A DNA stretch of 64,000 bases, taken from contig NZ_CP141944.1 of NCBI RefSeq assembly GCF_035658495.1, positions 388,501-452,500 on the forward strand, written 5' to 3'. The stretch is from Novosphingobium sp. RL4 (GTDB lineage: Bacteria > Pseudomonadota > Alphaproteobacteria > Sphingomonadales > Sphingomonadaceae). The notes beneath the pieces were generated by a model. The model did not search any database. It was not told the origin of the DNA and was given only the letters and a program-made list of their open reading frames with translations. The translations under genes were made by a program, and so were the position numbers. This document shows positions 56,201 through 64,000 of this stretch, piece by piece (the stretch's first letter is position 1; each line of letters begins with the position of its first letter).

Positions 56201-56577
56201 GGTAGCTCCCCGAACAAAGTCAGACCGATTCCCGGTTTTGCGGCTCGTGCTTGTGCTTGTGGCCGCTTGTCGGAAAATCTGGCGCGGGGAACGGACGCGG
56301 TCTTGTGCATTTGCGAATAAGTACTTGACCGTTGAAACCTGCGACGGAGGGCGAAGTTAGTACGAATCGCCGGTTTTCCAAGGCTTGTACGGGTTAACGA
56401 ACAGGAGTTTTCCCGCAGCCCGCTTTCTTGCAATGCAAAATCGGCGGGGCATGGCGTCTTGCGTCAAGCTGCCGGGTGGTCTGGCGACAAGACCGGGCGC
56501 CGGAGGCATGGCAATGGCGGGATGAGTTCGAAGGTCGGCGGCGCAGGCTTTGATCACGCCGCCCCTCAGGGAGAAGC
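56201..56577. other. Divergent intergenic region, TonB receptor / aldo-keto reductase
   Basis: No gene is supported in these 377 nt. The region is AT-richer near 56300-56420, where promoters for both directions are expected, and holds GTTAGTAC (56355 area) and TTGTACGGGTTAAC further right as a poor dyad. No confident -35/-10 pair or operator can be named. The part nearer the reductase is GC-rich without clear signals apart from the ribosome-binding site AGGGAGAAG. Confidence 0.4.
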
Positions 56578-57603
56578 ATGGCCATGACCACCGGCATCGC
56601 AGAAAGGCTCGCCACCCGTCCGCTCGGTTTGACGGGCATGGAGATCAGCCGCGTCGGATTTGGCGCCTGGGCCATCGGCGGGCCGGACTGGGCGGTCGGC
56701 TGGGGCGCGCAGGACGATGCAGATTCGATCCGTGCCATCCGCCATGCCGTGTCACGCGGAGTGAACTGGATCGACACGGCGGCGATCTACGGCCTTGGCC
56801 ACTCCGAGGAGGTGGTCGCGCGCGCCCTTGCGGAGATGCCCGTTCACGAACGGCCCTATGTCTTCACCAAGTGCGGGCAGGTCTGGGATCCGAACGACCG
56901 CAATTCCAAGATTCGCGTCGGCCGCAAGGCGTCGATCGTGCAGGAGGCCGAGGATTCACTGCGGCGCCTGCGCGTGGAGCGGATCGACCTGCTGCAGATG
57001 CATTGGCCGGCAGAGGACGGCTCGGCGCTGGACGAATACTGGGGCGCCTTGCTGGAACTGAAGGCGGCGGGGAAGGTGAGGGCGGTCGGCCTGTCCAATC
57101 ATGATGCCGGGCAACTGGCCGAGGCTGAGGGCATGGGCCATGTCGACACCCTTCAGCCGCCGCTTTCGGCGTTGAAGCGCGGTGCGATGGAACGGGACCT
57201 GCCATGGTGTCTTGCCCGGGATACCGGGGTGATCGTCTATAGCCCGATGCAGTCGGGCCTGCTTTCCGGGGCCTTCTCGGCCGAGCGCGCGGCGGCGCTT
57301 GCCGCGGATGACTGGCGTAGCCGCCATCCTGACTTCACCGGGGAAAATCTTGTTCGCAACCTGGCCGTGGCAGCGGCGATGAAGCCGGTGGCAGAGCGGC
57401 ACGGGGTGTCGCAGGCTGCGGTGGCGGTTGCCTGGGTGCTGGCTGTTCCGGGCGTGACGGGGGCCATCGTCGGCGCGCGCAGCCCGGCGCAAGTGGACGG
57501 CTGGGTGGCCGCGGCCGGTCTAGTGCTGAGCGATGAGGACTTGGCCGGAATTGCCGCCGCCATTCGCGATTCCGGTTCGGGCTCCGGTCCCGTTCCCGGC
57601 TGA
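56578..57603 (+). CDS. Aldo/keto reductase
   Basis: A 341-residue AKR-fold oxidoreductase. The TIM-barrel signatures are NWIDTAAIYGLGHSEEVVARAL (catalytic Asp and Tyr), the Lys in FTKCGQVW, and the cofactor segment VGARSPAQVDGW. It likely reduces an aldehyde or ketone with NADPH. It lies 30 nt upstream of the transporter gene and is probably co-transcribed with it. Confidence 0.88.
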   Translation: MAMTTGIAERLATRPLGLTGMEISRVGFGAWAIGGPDWAVGWGAQDDADSIRAIRHAVSRGVNWIDTAAIYGLGHSEEVVARALAEMPVHERPYVFTKCGQVWDPNDRNSKIRVGRKASIVQEAEDSLRRLRVERIDLLQMHWPAEDGSALDEYWGALLELKAAGKVRAVGLSNHDAGQLAEAEGMGHVDTLQPPLSALKRGAMERDLPWCLARDTGVIVYSPMQSGLLSGAFSAERAAALAADDWRSRHPDFTGENLVRNLAVAAAMKPVAERHGVSQAAVAVAWVLAVPGVTGAIVGARSPAQVDGWVAAAGLVLSDEDLAGIAAAIRDSGSGSGPVPG

Positions 57604-57633
57604 TTTCCTTCTTTCCCTCGATCAGGACTCTCC

Positions 57634-58629
57634 ATGAATCGCCTGCTTTCGCGCCTGAGCATCGACCCTTATCTTCTCCTGCTGGTCTCGACGGTGGGGC
57701 TGGCCTCGGTGCTTCCGGCGCGCGGGGTCTGGGCGGATGTGGCGGGCGGGGTGGCCGATGCGGGGATCGCGCTGCTGTTCTTCCTGCACGGCGCCAAGCT
57801 CTCTCGCGAGGCTATCCTCGACGGGGCGCGGGCGTGGAAGCTGCATCTGACGGTGGCCTGCCTGACTTTCGTGCTGTTCCCGCTGATCGGCCTTGGCGTG
57901 AGTGCCATTCCGGGCCTCGAACCCTCGCTGGCAACCGGGGTGCTGTTCCTGACCCTGCTGCCCTCGACGGTGCAGAGTTCGATCGCCTTCACCGCGATTG
58001 CGGGCGGCAATGTGGCGGCGGCGGTGTGCAGCGCCTCGTTCTCGAACCTTGCGGGCATTTTCCTGACCCCGGTGCTCACCGCGCTGCTCATCACCGGCAA
58101 GGCGCAGGGCTTCTCGACCGATCCGATCGTCACGATTTCGCTCCAGCTGCTGCTGCCGTTCGTGGCGGGGCACCTGCTGCGGCCGTGGATCGGGGGCTTC
58201 GTCCAACGGCACAAGAAGCTGCTGGGCTATACGGATCGCGGTTCGATCCTGCTGGTGGTCTATACCGCGTTCGGGGCCGCCGTGCTCGAGGGACTGTGGC
58301 AGAAGGTGACGCTTTCCGAACTGGCGCTCATCGCGGCGCTTTCGCTTGGGATTCTGGCGCTCGTGATGGTGCTGGGAAATGTGCTGGGCAGGCTGCTGGG
58401 CTTCAATCACGAAGACCGCATCGTCATCCTGTTCTGCGGCTCGAAAAAGAGCCTGGCGACCGGCGTGCCGCTGGCAGGCGTGCTGTTTCCCGCCGCGCAG
58501 GTGGGCGCGATCATCCTGCCGCTGATGTTCTTCCACCAGATCCAGCTCATGGTCTGCGCCGTTCTCGCCCGAAGGCTCGCCGCCAAGGCCGAAGAGCGGA
58601 AGGGCGACGGGGCGCTTTCTCCGGGGTGA
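57634..58629 (+). CDS. Bile acid:sodium symporter (BASS/SBF-like) family transporter
   Basis: A 331-residue membrane protein with about ten helices. LLFFLHGAKLSREAILDG and the crossover-region sequences LLPSTVQSSIAFTAIAGGNVAAAVCSASFSN and FCGSKKSLATGVPLA (in parts) match the SBF-like group. These are sodium-coupled organic-anion transporters. Together with the aldo/keto reductase it forms a two-gene unit. The convergent regulator gene ends 1 nt away. Confidence 0.88.
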   Translation: MNRLLSRLSIDPYLLLLVSTVGLASVLPARGVWADVAGGVADAGIALLFFLHGAKLSREAILDGARAWKLHLTVACLTFVLFPLIGLGVSAIPGLEPSLATGVLFLTLLPSTVQSSIAFTAIAGGNVAAAVCSASFSNLAGIFLTPVLTALLITGKAQGFSTDPIVTISLQLLLPFVAGHLLRPWIGGFVQRHKKLLGYTDRGSILLVVYTAFGAAVLEGLWQKVTLSELALIAALSLGILALVMVLGNVLGRLLGFNHEDRIVILFCGSKKSLATGVPLAGVLFPAAQVGAIILPLMFFHQIQLMVCAVLARRLAAKAEERKGDGALSPG

Positions 58630-58630
58630 A

Positions 58631-59620
58631 TCAGGCTGCCACCGCCAGTTCCGCTCCACTGTGGAAGCGAGCCCGATAGTCGCCGGGAGTCAGGCCAAGT
58701 ATCCGGCTGAACACGCGGCGAAACGCGGTGGCGTCCTCATAGCCCACCGACCAGGCGATCTGGTCGATCGAGCGCCGGGTGAATTCCAGCAGTTCGCGCG
58801 CCTTGCCGATGCGCAAGTGCTGGACGTATTCGGTGGGCTTCATCCCGGTCGCGCTCTTGAACCGGCGCTGGAGCGTGCGTTCCTCAAGCCCGGCCATATC
58901 CGCCATTTCGGCCACGCTGGCCGGTCGGCCGCCGCGTGACTGCAACCAGTGCTGCACCTTCAGGATCGCCTCGTCGCCATGCGTGAGTTTCGGCGCGAAG
59001 CTGGAATAGTGCCGCTGTTCGCGCCCGGCGGGATCGACGAGCAGGAACTTCGCGGTTTCGATCATGACGGTCGGGCCAAGCAGGCGGTCAACCAGCCGCA
59101 CGCCCAGATCGGTCCAGGCCATGAGTCCGCCTCCGGTGATGATGTCACCGTCCTCGATCACGATCTTGTCAGGTTCTACGAGAACCTTGGGAAACCGCTC
59201 CCGGAAGTCCTGCGCGAAAAGCCAGTGCGTGGTTGCCGGACGGCCGTCGAGAAGCCCGGTTGCGGCGAGGATGAAGGCGCCGCCGCAGCTGGAGGCCAGC
59301 GTGGCGCCGCGTGCATGGTGCTCGCGCAGCCATCGGGCATAAGGGGCGGCTTCTTCCAGGCCGGCAGGTCCGGAAAGGCGGCCGGGGACTATCAGCACCG
59401 AAGGTTCTCCCGGCCGGTCCGCCGCGGTGTCGTGGCATCGCGCGAACTGGCCCTCTTCGCTGCGCATCCAGTGACTGACGCGAAGGGCCGGCCCGCCGCG
59501 CCCGGTGGAGAAGTGGGAAGCTATGGCGAAGAGGTCCGTAATTCCATGGATCATCGCCATCTGGCAGCCGTGGTAGAGTAAGAGGCCAACTTCCAGTTCA
59601 GGCCGCGAAGTCGGTTTCAT
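58631..59620 (-). CDS. GlxA family AraC-type transcriptional regulator
   Basis: A 329-residue regulator. The N-terminal DJ-1/PfpI-like domain contains SCGGAFILAATGLLDGRPATTHW (nucleophile-elbow Cys, in parts). The C-terminal AraC helix-turn-helix pair runs from VAEMADMAGLEERTLQRRFKSATG to IAWSVGYEDATAFRRVFSR. Such regulators control neighbouring catabolic genes. ATG 59620 is preferred because AAAGG lies about 12 nt upstream; ATG 59632 sits directly on that AAAGG. Confidence 0.88.
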   Translation of the reverse strand: MKPTSRPELEVGLLLYHGCQMAMIHGITDLFAIASHFSTGRGGPALRVSHWMRSEEGQFARCHDTAADRPGEPSVLIVPGRLSGPAGLEEAAPYARWLREHHARGATLASSCGGAFILAATGLLDGRPATTHWLFAQDFRERFPKVLVEPDKIVIEDGDIITGGGLMAWTDLGVRLVDRLLGPTVMIETAKFLLVDPAGREQRHYSSFAPKLTHGDEAILKVQHWLQSRGGRPASVAEMADMAGLEERTLQRRFKSATGMKPTEYVQHLRIGKARELLEFTRRSIDQIAWSVGYEDATAFRRVFSRILGLTPGDYRARFHSGAELAVAA

Positions 59621-59761
59621 CGTCGCGAACATCCTTTGTCGGTTTTGGCCTGCTCAATGTCGCAAGCGCCGCGCCCCGAACGGGACGGCAAAGCCTATCT
59701 CCAATCGTGCCCGGCGCAAAGACACCGACCCCGAAAGCAATAGAAGCCCAGGAGAAGTACG

Positions 59762-60553
59762 ATGAGCAAGAACACCTACCTCGTTACCGGCGCTTCCGAT
59801 GGCATCGGCGCGCTCTATGCCGACCGTCTGGCCCGTCGCGGGCATGACCTGATCCTCGTCGCTCGCCGCAAGGACAGGCTGGCCGATCTCGCCGCGCGGC
59901 TCGAGGCGGAAACCGGCGTCGCGGTGGAAGTGATCGCTGCCGATCTCGCGGTGGCCGAGGATCTGTTGCACGTGGAACAGCGGCTGCGCGCCGACGATGC
60001 GATCGTGGGCCTCGTCAATAATGCGGGCATCGCCAACGAAGGCTCGATCGTCGAAGCCGACCCCGACTATCTTTCGGGCATGATCGACCTCAACATCCGC
60101 GCCGTAACCCGCCTTTCGGCGGCGATCGCGCCCCGGTTGGCTGCTGCGGGAGAGGGGACCATCGTCAACATCACTTCCGTCACGGCGCTGATGCCGGATG
60201 CCTTCACGGCGGTCTATCCCGCCACGAAGGCCTATGTGCTGGCATTTAGCGAAGCGCTCGCCGCCGAACTCGGCCCCAAGGGCGTTCGCGTCCAGGCGGT
60301 TCTGCCGGGGATCACTCGCACCGCGATCTGGACCGATGAGAAGATGGCGACGCTTCCCGCGCACATGGTCATGGAAGCGCAAGACATGGTCGATGCCGCG
60401 CTCGCCGGTCTCGACATGGGAGAAGCGGTGACCATCCCGGCGCTGCCCGACATGGCGCAGTATGAAGCCTATCTGGCGGCGCGCCTCGCGATGCGTCCCA
60501 ACCTTTCGCTTTCAACACCCGCGCTGCGCTACGGCGCGGTGGCGGCCAACTGA
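59762..60553 (+). CDS. Short-chain dehydrogenase/reductase
   Basis: A 263-residue SDR. The cofactor motif TGASDGIGALYADRLA, NNAG as LVNNAGIANEG, the catalytic Ser in NITSVTALM and the Y-x3-K in YPATKAYVLAFSEALAAEL are all present. The first-strand Arg residues (ARRKDRL) favour NADPH. The substrate is unknown. It carries a parS-like 15/16 match at 59964-59979. The membrane protein gene follows after 11 nt. Confidence 0.9.
   Translation: MSKNTYLVTGASDGIGALYADRLARRGHDLILVARRKDRLADLAARLEAETGVAVEVIAADLAVAEDLLHVEQRLRADDAIVGLVNNAGIANEGSIVEADPDYLSGMIDLNIRAVTRLSAAIAPRLAAAGEGTIVNITSVTALMPDAFTAVYPATKAYVLAFSEALAAELGPKGVRVQAVLPGITRTAIWTDEKMATLPAHMVMEAQDMVDAALAGLDMGEAVTIPALPDMAQYEAYLAARLAMRPNLSLSTPALRYGAVAAN
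59964..59979. other. Near-parS sequence in the SDR gene
   Basis: TGTTGCACGTGGAACA differs from TGTTCCACGTGGAACA at one base. It breaks the dyad and encodes L-L-H-V-E-Q, so it may be chance. Confidence 0.25.
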
Positions 60554-60564
60554 GGGAGCGTGTC

Positions 60565-61059
60565 ATGATCCTTGGTCTCGATATCGCCCAGTTCACCGCA
60601 CTCCATGTCGCGATCAGCTTGGTAGCGATCGCGACCGGGATCGTGGTCATGCTGGCCTTCGCATCGGGCCGCGTGAGAGTGCGGTTCCTCACAGGGCTCT
60701 TTCTCGTCACTACGGCGGCGACGACGCTCACCGGTTTCCTGTTTCCGATCCGCGCGATTACGCCGGCGCTCATTACCGGAATCGTCTCGACCCCGGTTCT
60801 CGCAGTCGCCTTCATTGCGGTCTACCGTTACGGGCTGAAGGGCCGCGCGAGGGCTATTTATGCTGTGAGCGCGAGCCTGGCGCTTTACCTCAACCTGCTG
60901 GCCTTCGTGACACAGGCCTTCCTGAAAGTGCCGTCGCTTCATGCTCTCGCTCCCCAAGGGACCGAGACTCCATTTCTCGCGGCACAACTCGCGACGCTCG
61001 CCGCCATGATCGCACTGGGCACCCGTACTTTCTCGGTCGCCCGCCGGACAGCCGCCTGA
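60565..61059 (+). CDS. Small four-helix membrane protein, unknown function
   Basis: A 164-residue protein with four to five hydrophobic helices (HVAISLVAIATGIVVMLAFA, LFLVTTAATTLTGFLFP, VLAVAFIAVYRYGL, LAAQLATLAAMIALG). No catalytic motif is seen and the family is not recognised. It starts 11 nt after the SDR gene and is probably co-transcribed with it. A weak hairpin (61093-61107) follows. Confidence 0.65.
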   Translation: MILGLDIAQFTALHVAISLVAIATGIVVMLAFASGRVRVRFLTGLFLVTTAATTLTGFLFPIRAITPALITGIVSTPVLAVAFIAVYRYGLKGRARAIYAVSASLALYLNLLAFVTQAFLKVPSLHALAPQGTETPFLAAQLATLAAMIALGTRTFSVARRTAA

Positions 61060-61092
61060 CCCCTGTTTCGACACCTGCCTCCGCCTGAACCG

Positions 61093-61107
61093 GCCTCCGG
61101 CGGAGGC
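61093..61107 (+). terminator. Weak terminator after SDR-membrane protein unit
   Basis: GCCTCC pairs with GGAGGC around a 3-nt loop, followed after three bases by ATTTTG. The stem is short. Confidence 0.4.
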
Positions 61108-61202
61108 GCCATTTTGCCTTGCCAACCAAAAAGGCTGACAATCTGTGAAATCACGGCTTAACGGCCTTGCCATCGGCTCTTGCGCTGCTGCATGACGGGA
61201 AC

Positions 61203-61643
61203 GTGCTTTCGCAGAAAACCCGATACGCCATCCGCGCCATGCAGCATCTTGCCGACAACTACGGGCAAGGTCCGATTCAACTCGCGCAGATCGCCGAAGC
61301 ACAGAACATTCCCGCCAAATTCCTGACGACGATCCTGTCCGAACTGACCCGGTTCGGCATTGTCGATTCCCAGCGAGGCAAGGATGGCGGCTACCGGCTT
61401 GCGGTCTCCCCGATCGACATCACTTATGGCGATCTCATTCGCCTGATGCGCGGATCGCTCGCACTCGTGCCCTGCGCCAGTCGTTTCGCGCACGAAAAGT
61501 GCAAGAATTGCCTTGAAGAAGGTGAATGTCGCACTCGTGCCTTGATGCTGGAAGTGCGTGATCGCACCGCTGAACTGCTTGACGGCGTGCGTCTTTCTGA
61601 CCGGATCGACCCCGTTCCCGCGCAGATCGACGAAGACGTCTAA
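61203..61643 (+). CDS. Rrf2 family transcriptional regulator with four clustered cysteines
   Basis: A 146-residue Rrf2 protein. The winged helix spans LSQKTRYAIRAMQHLAD to FLTTILSELTRFGIVDSQRGKDGGYRLA (in parts). After the dimer helix there are four cysteines, PCASRFAHEKCKNCLEEGEC, spaced C-x8-C-x2-C-x5-C, which could hold an Fe-S cluster as in IscR, NsrR or RirA, though the spacing differs. GTG 61203 is preferred over the TTG at 61167. A strong palindrome between this gene and the next is its likely operator. Confidence 0.87.
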   Translation: MLSQKTRYAIRAMQHLADNYGQGPIQLAQIAEAQNIPAKFLTTILSELTRFGIVDSQRGKDGGYRLAVSPIDITYGDLIRLMRGSLALVPCASRFAHEKCKNCLEEGECRTRALMLEVRDRTAELLDGVRLSDRIDPVPAQIDEDV

Positions 61644-61783
61644 GCGCGGAAGCGCCGCCCCGCGCGGCAAGTAAGTATCCATTTTATTTATATTTTTCGC
61701 GAAGCGATGCCGTCCGGATAGCCGGGCGGTCGATGGCTGCGATCCCTATTTGCCATCCTGTTCAAAGGGGGGAGCCATTCATC

Positions 61784-61818
61784 GCTTCGGCGTAAATAGA
61801 TTTTGCTTTGGCGTGAAA
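61784..61818. repeat. Direct repeats 21 bp apart upstream of the DUF2292 gene
   Basis: GCTTCGGCGTAAAT (61784-61797) and GCTTTGGCGTGAAA (61805-61818) match at 11 of 14 positions with a 21-bp period, two helical turns. This is the geometry of sites for a dimeric activator bound on one face of the DNA. Confidence 0.45.
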
Positions 61819-61838
61819 ACGAGAAACTTTCGGGTAGG

Positions 61839-61869
61839 CGTATTGTCAACTTATTAAGTTGAGAATACG
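61839..61869. promoter_or_regulatory. 31-bp near-perfect palindrome, probable operator
   Basis: CGTATT-g-TCAACTT (61839-61852), centre ATT, then AAGTTGA-g-AATACG (61856-61869): 13 complementary pairs and one symmetric G/G mismatch. There is no T-tract, so it is not a terminator. It lies 48 nt before the DUF2292 ATG, inside the expected promoter. The upstream Rrf2 protein is the obvious candidate to bind it, but that is inference. Confidence 0.75.
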
Positions 61870-61916
61870 AGTGCGGACGGCGGCAGGATAAAGCCGCGCT
61901 CGGAGGAAGATTCGCA

Positions 61917-62117
61917 ATGTCTCAACCGTCATCGGACAACCAGCGATCGGGACTGCACCTCTCCAGGGATTCAGAGGGCACAAATCCCAAGGCGGCACCT
62001 CTTCAGGTAGTCGCCGATGCCCTGGATCAGATGCGCTACGGCGTCATCCAACTGACAGTCCACGATGGAAAGCTCGTTCAGCTGGACATCACTGAACGGC
62101 GGCGCTTCGCCTCGTAG
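61917..62117 (+). CDS. DUF2292 (YezD-like) small protein
   Basis: A 66-residue protein whose C-terminal half, ALDQMRYGVIQLTVHDGKLVQLDITERRRF (in parts), is the DUF2292 domain. The N-terminal 28 residues are polar and variable. The function is unknown; in my recollection such proteins often neighbour sulfur-assimilation genes. The gene is preceded by GGAGGA and lies between a palindromic operator and a TonB receptor gene. Confidence 0.8.
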   Translation: MSQPSSDNQRSGLHLSRDSEGTNPKAAPLQVVADALDQMRYGVIQLTVHDGKLVQLDITERRRFAS

Positions 62118-62203
62118 GCGTGCGCTTCACCGGAACCTGACAGCCTGCCGCGCAGACCGGACCGCCGGATGTGAGGCCCTTCGAAAAACATAAGGGGGAC
62201 TTC

Positions 62204-64000
62204 ATGAGAAAGTTTATTCGCGGGCCGCTTCCGGCCCCGCTTCCACTCGCTTGCCTATCGTTCACGCTCATGCTGGCCGCGACGCCCGCATTGGCCGAGG
62301 AAGCCGCGGAACCGGTGGCGACGACGACATCGGTCAATGCCGACGGCACCGAAGAGGGACCGCCGACCTCGGTGGGCACGGGCGCCCACGATCGCGGTGG
62401 TGAGATCCTCGTGACGGCACGTCGCCGTCAGGAATCGAGCCAGGAAGTGCCTTTGGCGATCTCCGTGGTGGGCGGCGAGCATATCGACTCCACCGGCTCG
62501 TTCAACGTCGGCCGCCTCCAGCAGCTCACGCCTACACTGCAGTTCTATTCCTCGAACCCGCGCAACACGGCGGTCAACATTCGCGGTCTCGGAGTGCCGT
62601 TCGGCCTTACCAATGACGGTATCGAACAGGGCGTCGGTATCTACATCGACGACGTCTACAACTCGCGCGTCGCCTCGGCCACGTTCGATTTCCTCGACGT
62701 CGCCCAGATCGAAGTGCTGCGCGGACCGCAAGGCACGCTCTACGGCAAGAACACCACGGCCGGCGCGATCAACATCACGACGAACCAGCCCACCTTCGAC
62801 TTCGAAGGCAAGGCCGAAGTCTCGATCGGCAACTACAACTTCAAGCAGGCCAAGGCCGCTGTTTCCGGCCCGCTGACAGACAAGCTGGCGGCACGCATTG
62901 CCATCTCCTCGACTGACCGTCGCGGCACGATCTACAATGTGACGACCAACCAGTGGATTCAGAGCCAGGACAACCTCGGCCTGCGCGGCCAGTTGCTCTG
63001 GAAGCCGACCGACACGCTGGCGATCACGCTTGCAGGGGATTTCAGCACGCAGGATGCGAACTGCTGCGGTTCGGTCTACGTCCGCACCGGTACGACCCAG
63101 CGTGCGCTCAACCGCCAGTTCGCCGCGCTTGCCGCAGCGCAGGGCTATGCACCGCCCAGCACCGATCCTTTCGACCGTCTTACCGATCTCGACACGCCGC
63201 TGAAGGCGAAGAACAAGATCGGCGGCGCTTCGCTGCGCGTGAAGTGGAATCTCGGCGCGGGCGAACTGACCTCGGTCACCGCCTGGCGTTTCTGGGACTG
63301 GGATCCGTCCAACGACCGTGACTTCACCGGCCTGCCGATCGTCTCCCTGTCGCAGAACCCCTCGCAGCAGGACCAGTATACGCAGGAACTGCGCTACAAC
63401 TACAGCAGTGACAAGATCGACTTCGTCGTCGGTGCCTTCGGCTTCTACCAGCGCATCGATACGCAGGGCACCGAAGCGCAAGGCGCCGCCGCCAGCCGCT
63501 GGAGCATCAATCCGGGCAACGACTCCGTCGTCCCGCCGGGCTCATCGGGCTGCGGCCCCACGACGTCGAACCAGCTCGCCTGCGATCCTTCGGTGCTGAA
63601 CGGCCTGGTTGCCTACAACACGCAGTATCTCAAGAACACCAGCGCTGCGCTGTTTGGCCAGTTGAGCTGGCATCTCACGCCGGAACTGACGCTCCAGCCC
63701 GGCGTGCGCCTGAACTATGACAAGAAGGAAGGCTACTACCAGCGCCGCGTCTTCGATGGGCAGGGCAATGAACTGCTGCTCGGTCAGGCGTCCTATACGC
63801 CGCGCCAGACCGCGCAGTTGGCGATCTACACCCCGCAGGAAATCTCGCCCGAATTCAGCGACTGGAACTTCAGCTACGATTTCAACGCAAGCTACAAGAT
63901 CACGCCGGACGTGCTGTTCTATGCAACTTACGCAAAGAGCTTCAAGTCGGGCGGTATCAACCAGAACGGCGTGCCGGTCGACCTTCAGAACAACCCGATT
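62204..64000 (+). CDS. TonB-dependent receptor (cut by window end)
   Basis: 599 codons of an outer-membrane receptor are present; the 3' end lies outside the window. ATG 62204 has AAGGGGG 7 nt upstream. The signal peptide ends ...AATPALA. TonB-box-like EILVTARRR precedes the plug (VPLAISVVGGEHI, NTAVNIRGLGVP, VEVLRGPQGTLYGKNTTAGAIN in parts). The barrel reaches ATYAKSFKSGGINQNG, so roughly a quarter may be missing. The regulator and DUF2292 gene upstream suggest controlled expression, possibly for a sulfur-containing substrate (inference). Confidence 0.92.
   Translation, partial: MRKFIRGPLPAPLPLACLSFTLMLAATPALAEEAAEPVATTTSVNADGTEEGPPTSVGTGAHDRGGEILVTARRRQESSQEVPLAISVVGGEHIDSTGSFNVGRLQQLTPTLQFYSSNPRNTAVNIRGLGVPFGLTNDGIEQGVGIYIDDVYNSRVASATFDFLDVAQIEVLRGPQGTLYGKNTTAGAINITTNQPTFDFEGKAEVSIGNYNFKQAKAAVSGPLTDKLAARIAISSTDRRGTIYNVTTNQWIQSQDNLGLRGQLLWKPTDTLAITLAGDFSTQDANCCGSVYVRTGTTQRALNRQFAALAAAQGYAPPSTDPFDRLTDLDTPLKAKNKIGGASLRVKWNLGAGELTSVTAWRFWDWDPSNDRDFTGLPIVSLSQNPSQQDQYTQELRYNYSSDKIDFVVGAFGFYQRIDTQGTEAQGAAASRWSINPGNDSVVPPGSSGCGPTTSNQLACDPSVLNGLVAYNTQYLKNTSAALFGQLSWHLTPELTLQPGVRLNYDKKEGYYQRRVFDGQGNELLLGQASYTPRQTAQLAIYTPQEISPEFSDWNFSYDFNASYKITPDVLFYATYAKSFKSGGINQNGVPVDLQNNPI

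Noticed and set aside
62255..63481. 408-codon minus-strand frame at the right end
   Set aside because: It is antisense to the partial TonB receptor, which has the signal peptide, plug motifs and RBS.

Overview
The window looks like a chromosomal segment of a sphingomonad alphaproteobacterium (Sphingomonadales, most likely Novosphingobium or a close relative). The reasons are high GC content, gene families typical of alphaproteobacteria (TrcR/DUF1013, DUF1192, DUF2093, DUF3035, a SUV3-like helicase followed by an S4 protein, FdxA and CarD), and three large TonB-dependent receptors. No phage genes, insertion sequences, CRISPR arrays or rRNA genes were seen. One tRNA gene, tRNA-Thr(GGT), is present. 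The genus assignment is inference.

Region 1-46 kb is mostly housekeeping. It holds a SUV3-like helicase/S4/fdxA/carD block; an M23 peptidase; hemB, a GNAT acetyltransferase, a gamma-carbonic anhydrase-like protein and a YggU protein; a truncated haemoglobin with two genes of the ligase-associated DNA-damage module; clpA; a quinone oxidoreductase; trcR; and an adenosine kinase. Next come a DEDDh exonuclease-like protein coupled to a Nif3-like protein, purD divergent from xseA, a second M23 peptidase, rpmB, tadA, nadC, an OmpA-type lipoprotein and a CBS-domain membrane protein. A long minus-strand run follows: gpmA-purE-purK-folA-ribF-ileS-lspA-DUF3035. After the tRNA, a TonB receptor is translationally coupled to a beta-propeller phytase. 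Then come a lytic transglycosylase, galU divergent from murA, and two small conserved proteins.

Region 46-57 kb is an accessory, probably catabolic, island on the minus strand: TonB receptor, MFS transporter, Rieske oxygenase alpha subunit, VOC protein, LigB/DODA-type extradiol dioxygenase, FmdA/AmdA amidase, TauD/TfdA dioxygenase and a class C beta-lactamase-fold hydrolase. Good terminators after the receptor, MFS and Rieske genes suggest separate transcription units, with the extradiol-amidase-TauD-hydrolase genes as one operon. Divergent from it are an aldo/keto reductase with a BASS-type transporter, a GlxA-type regulator, and an SDR with a small membrane protein. The substrate cannot be read from sequence, but uptake, ring hydroxylation or cleavage, and C-N and ester hydrolysis are all represented.

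The right end (61-64 kb) has an Rrf2 regulator with four clustered cysteines, a DUF2292 (YezD-like) small protein and a TonB receptor that runs off the window. A 31-bp near-perfect palindrome and a pair of direct repeats lie between the regulator and the DUF2292 gene, the best candidate regulatory site in the window.

Non-coding signals of note are two perfect 14-bp parS-type palindromes about 520 bp apart around the truncated-haemoglobin gene, an in-frame (GTT)11 microsatellite that gives the helicase a poly-Asn tract, and a terminator-like hairpin just ahead of the trcR ribosome-binding site.
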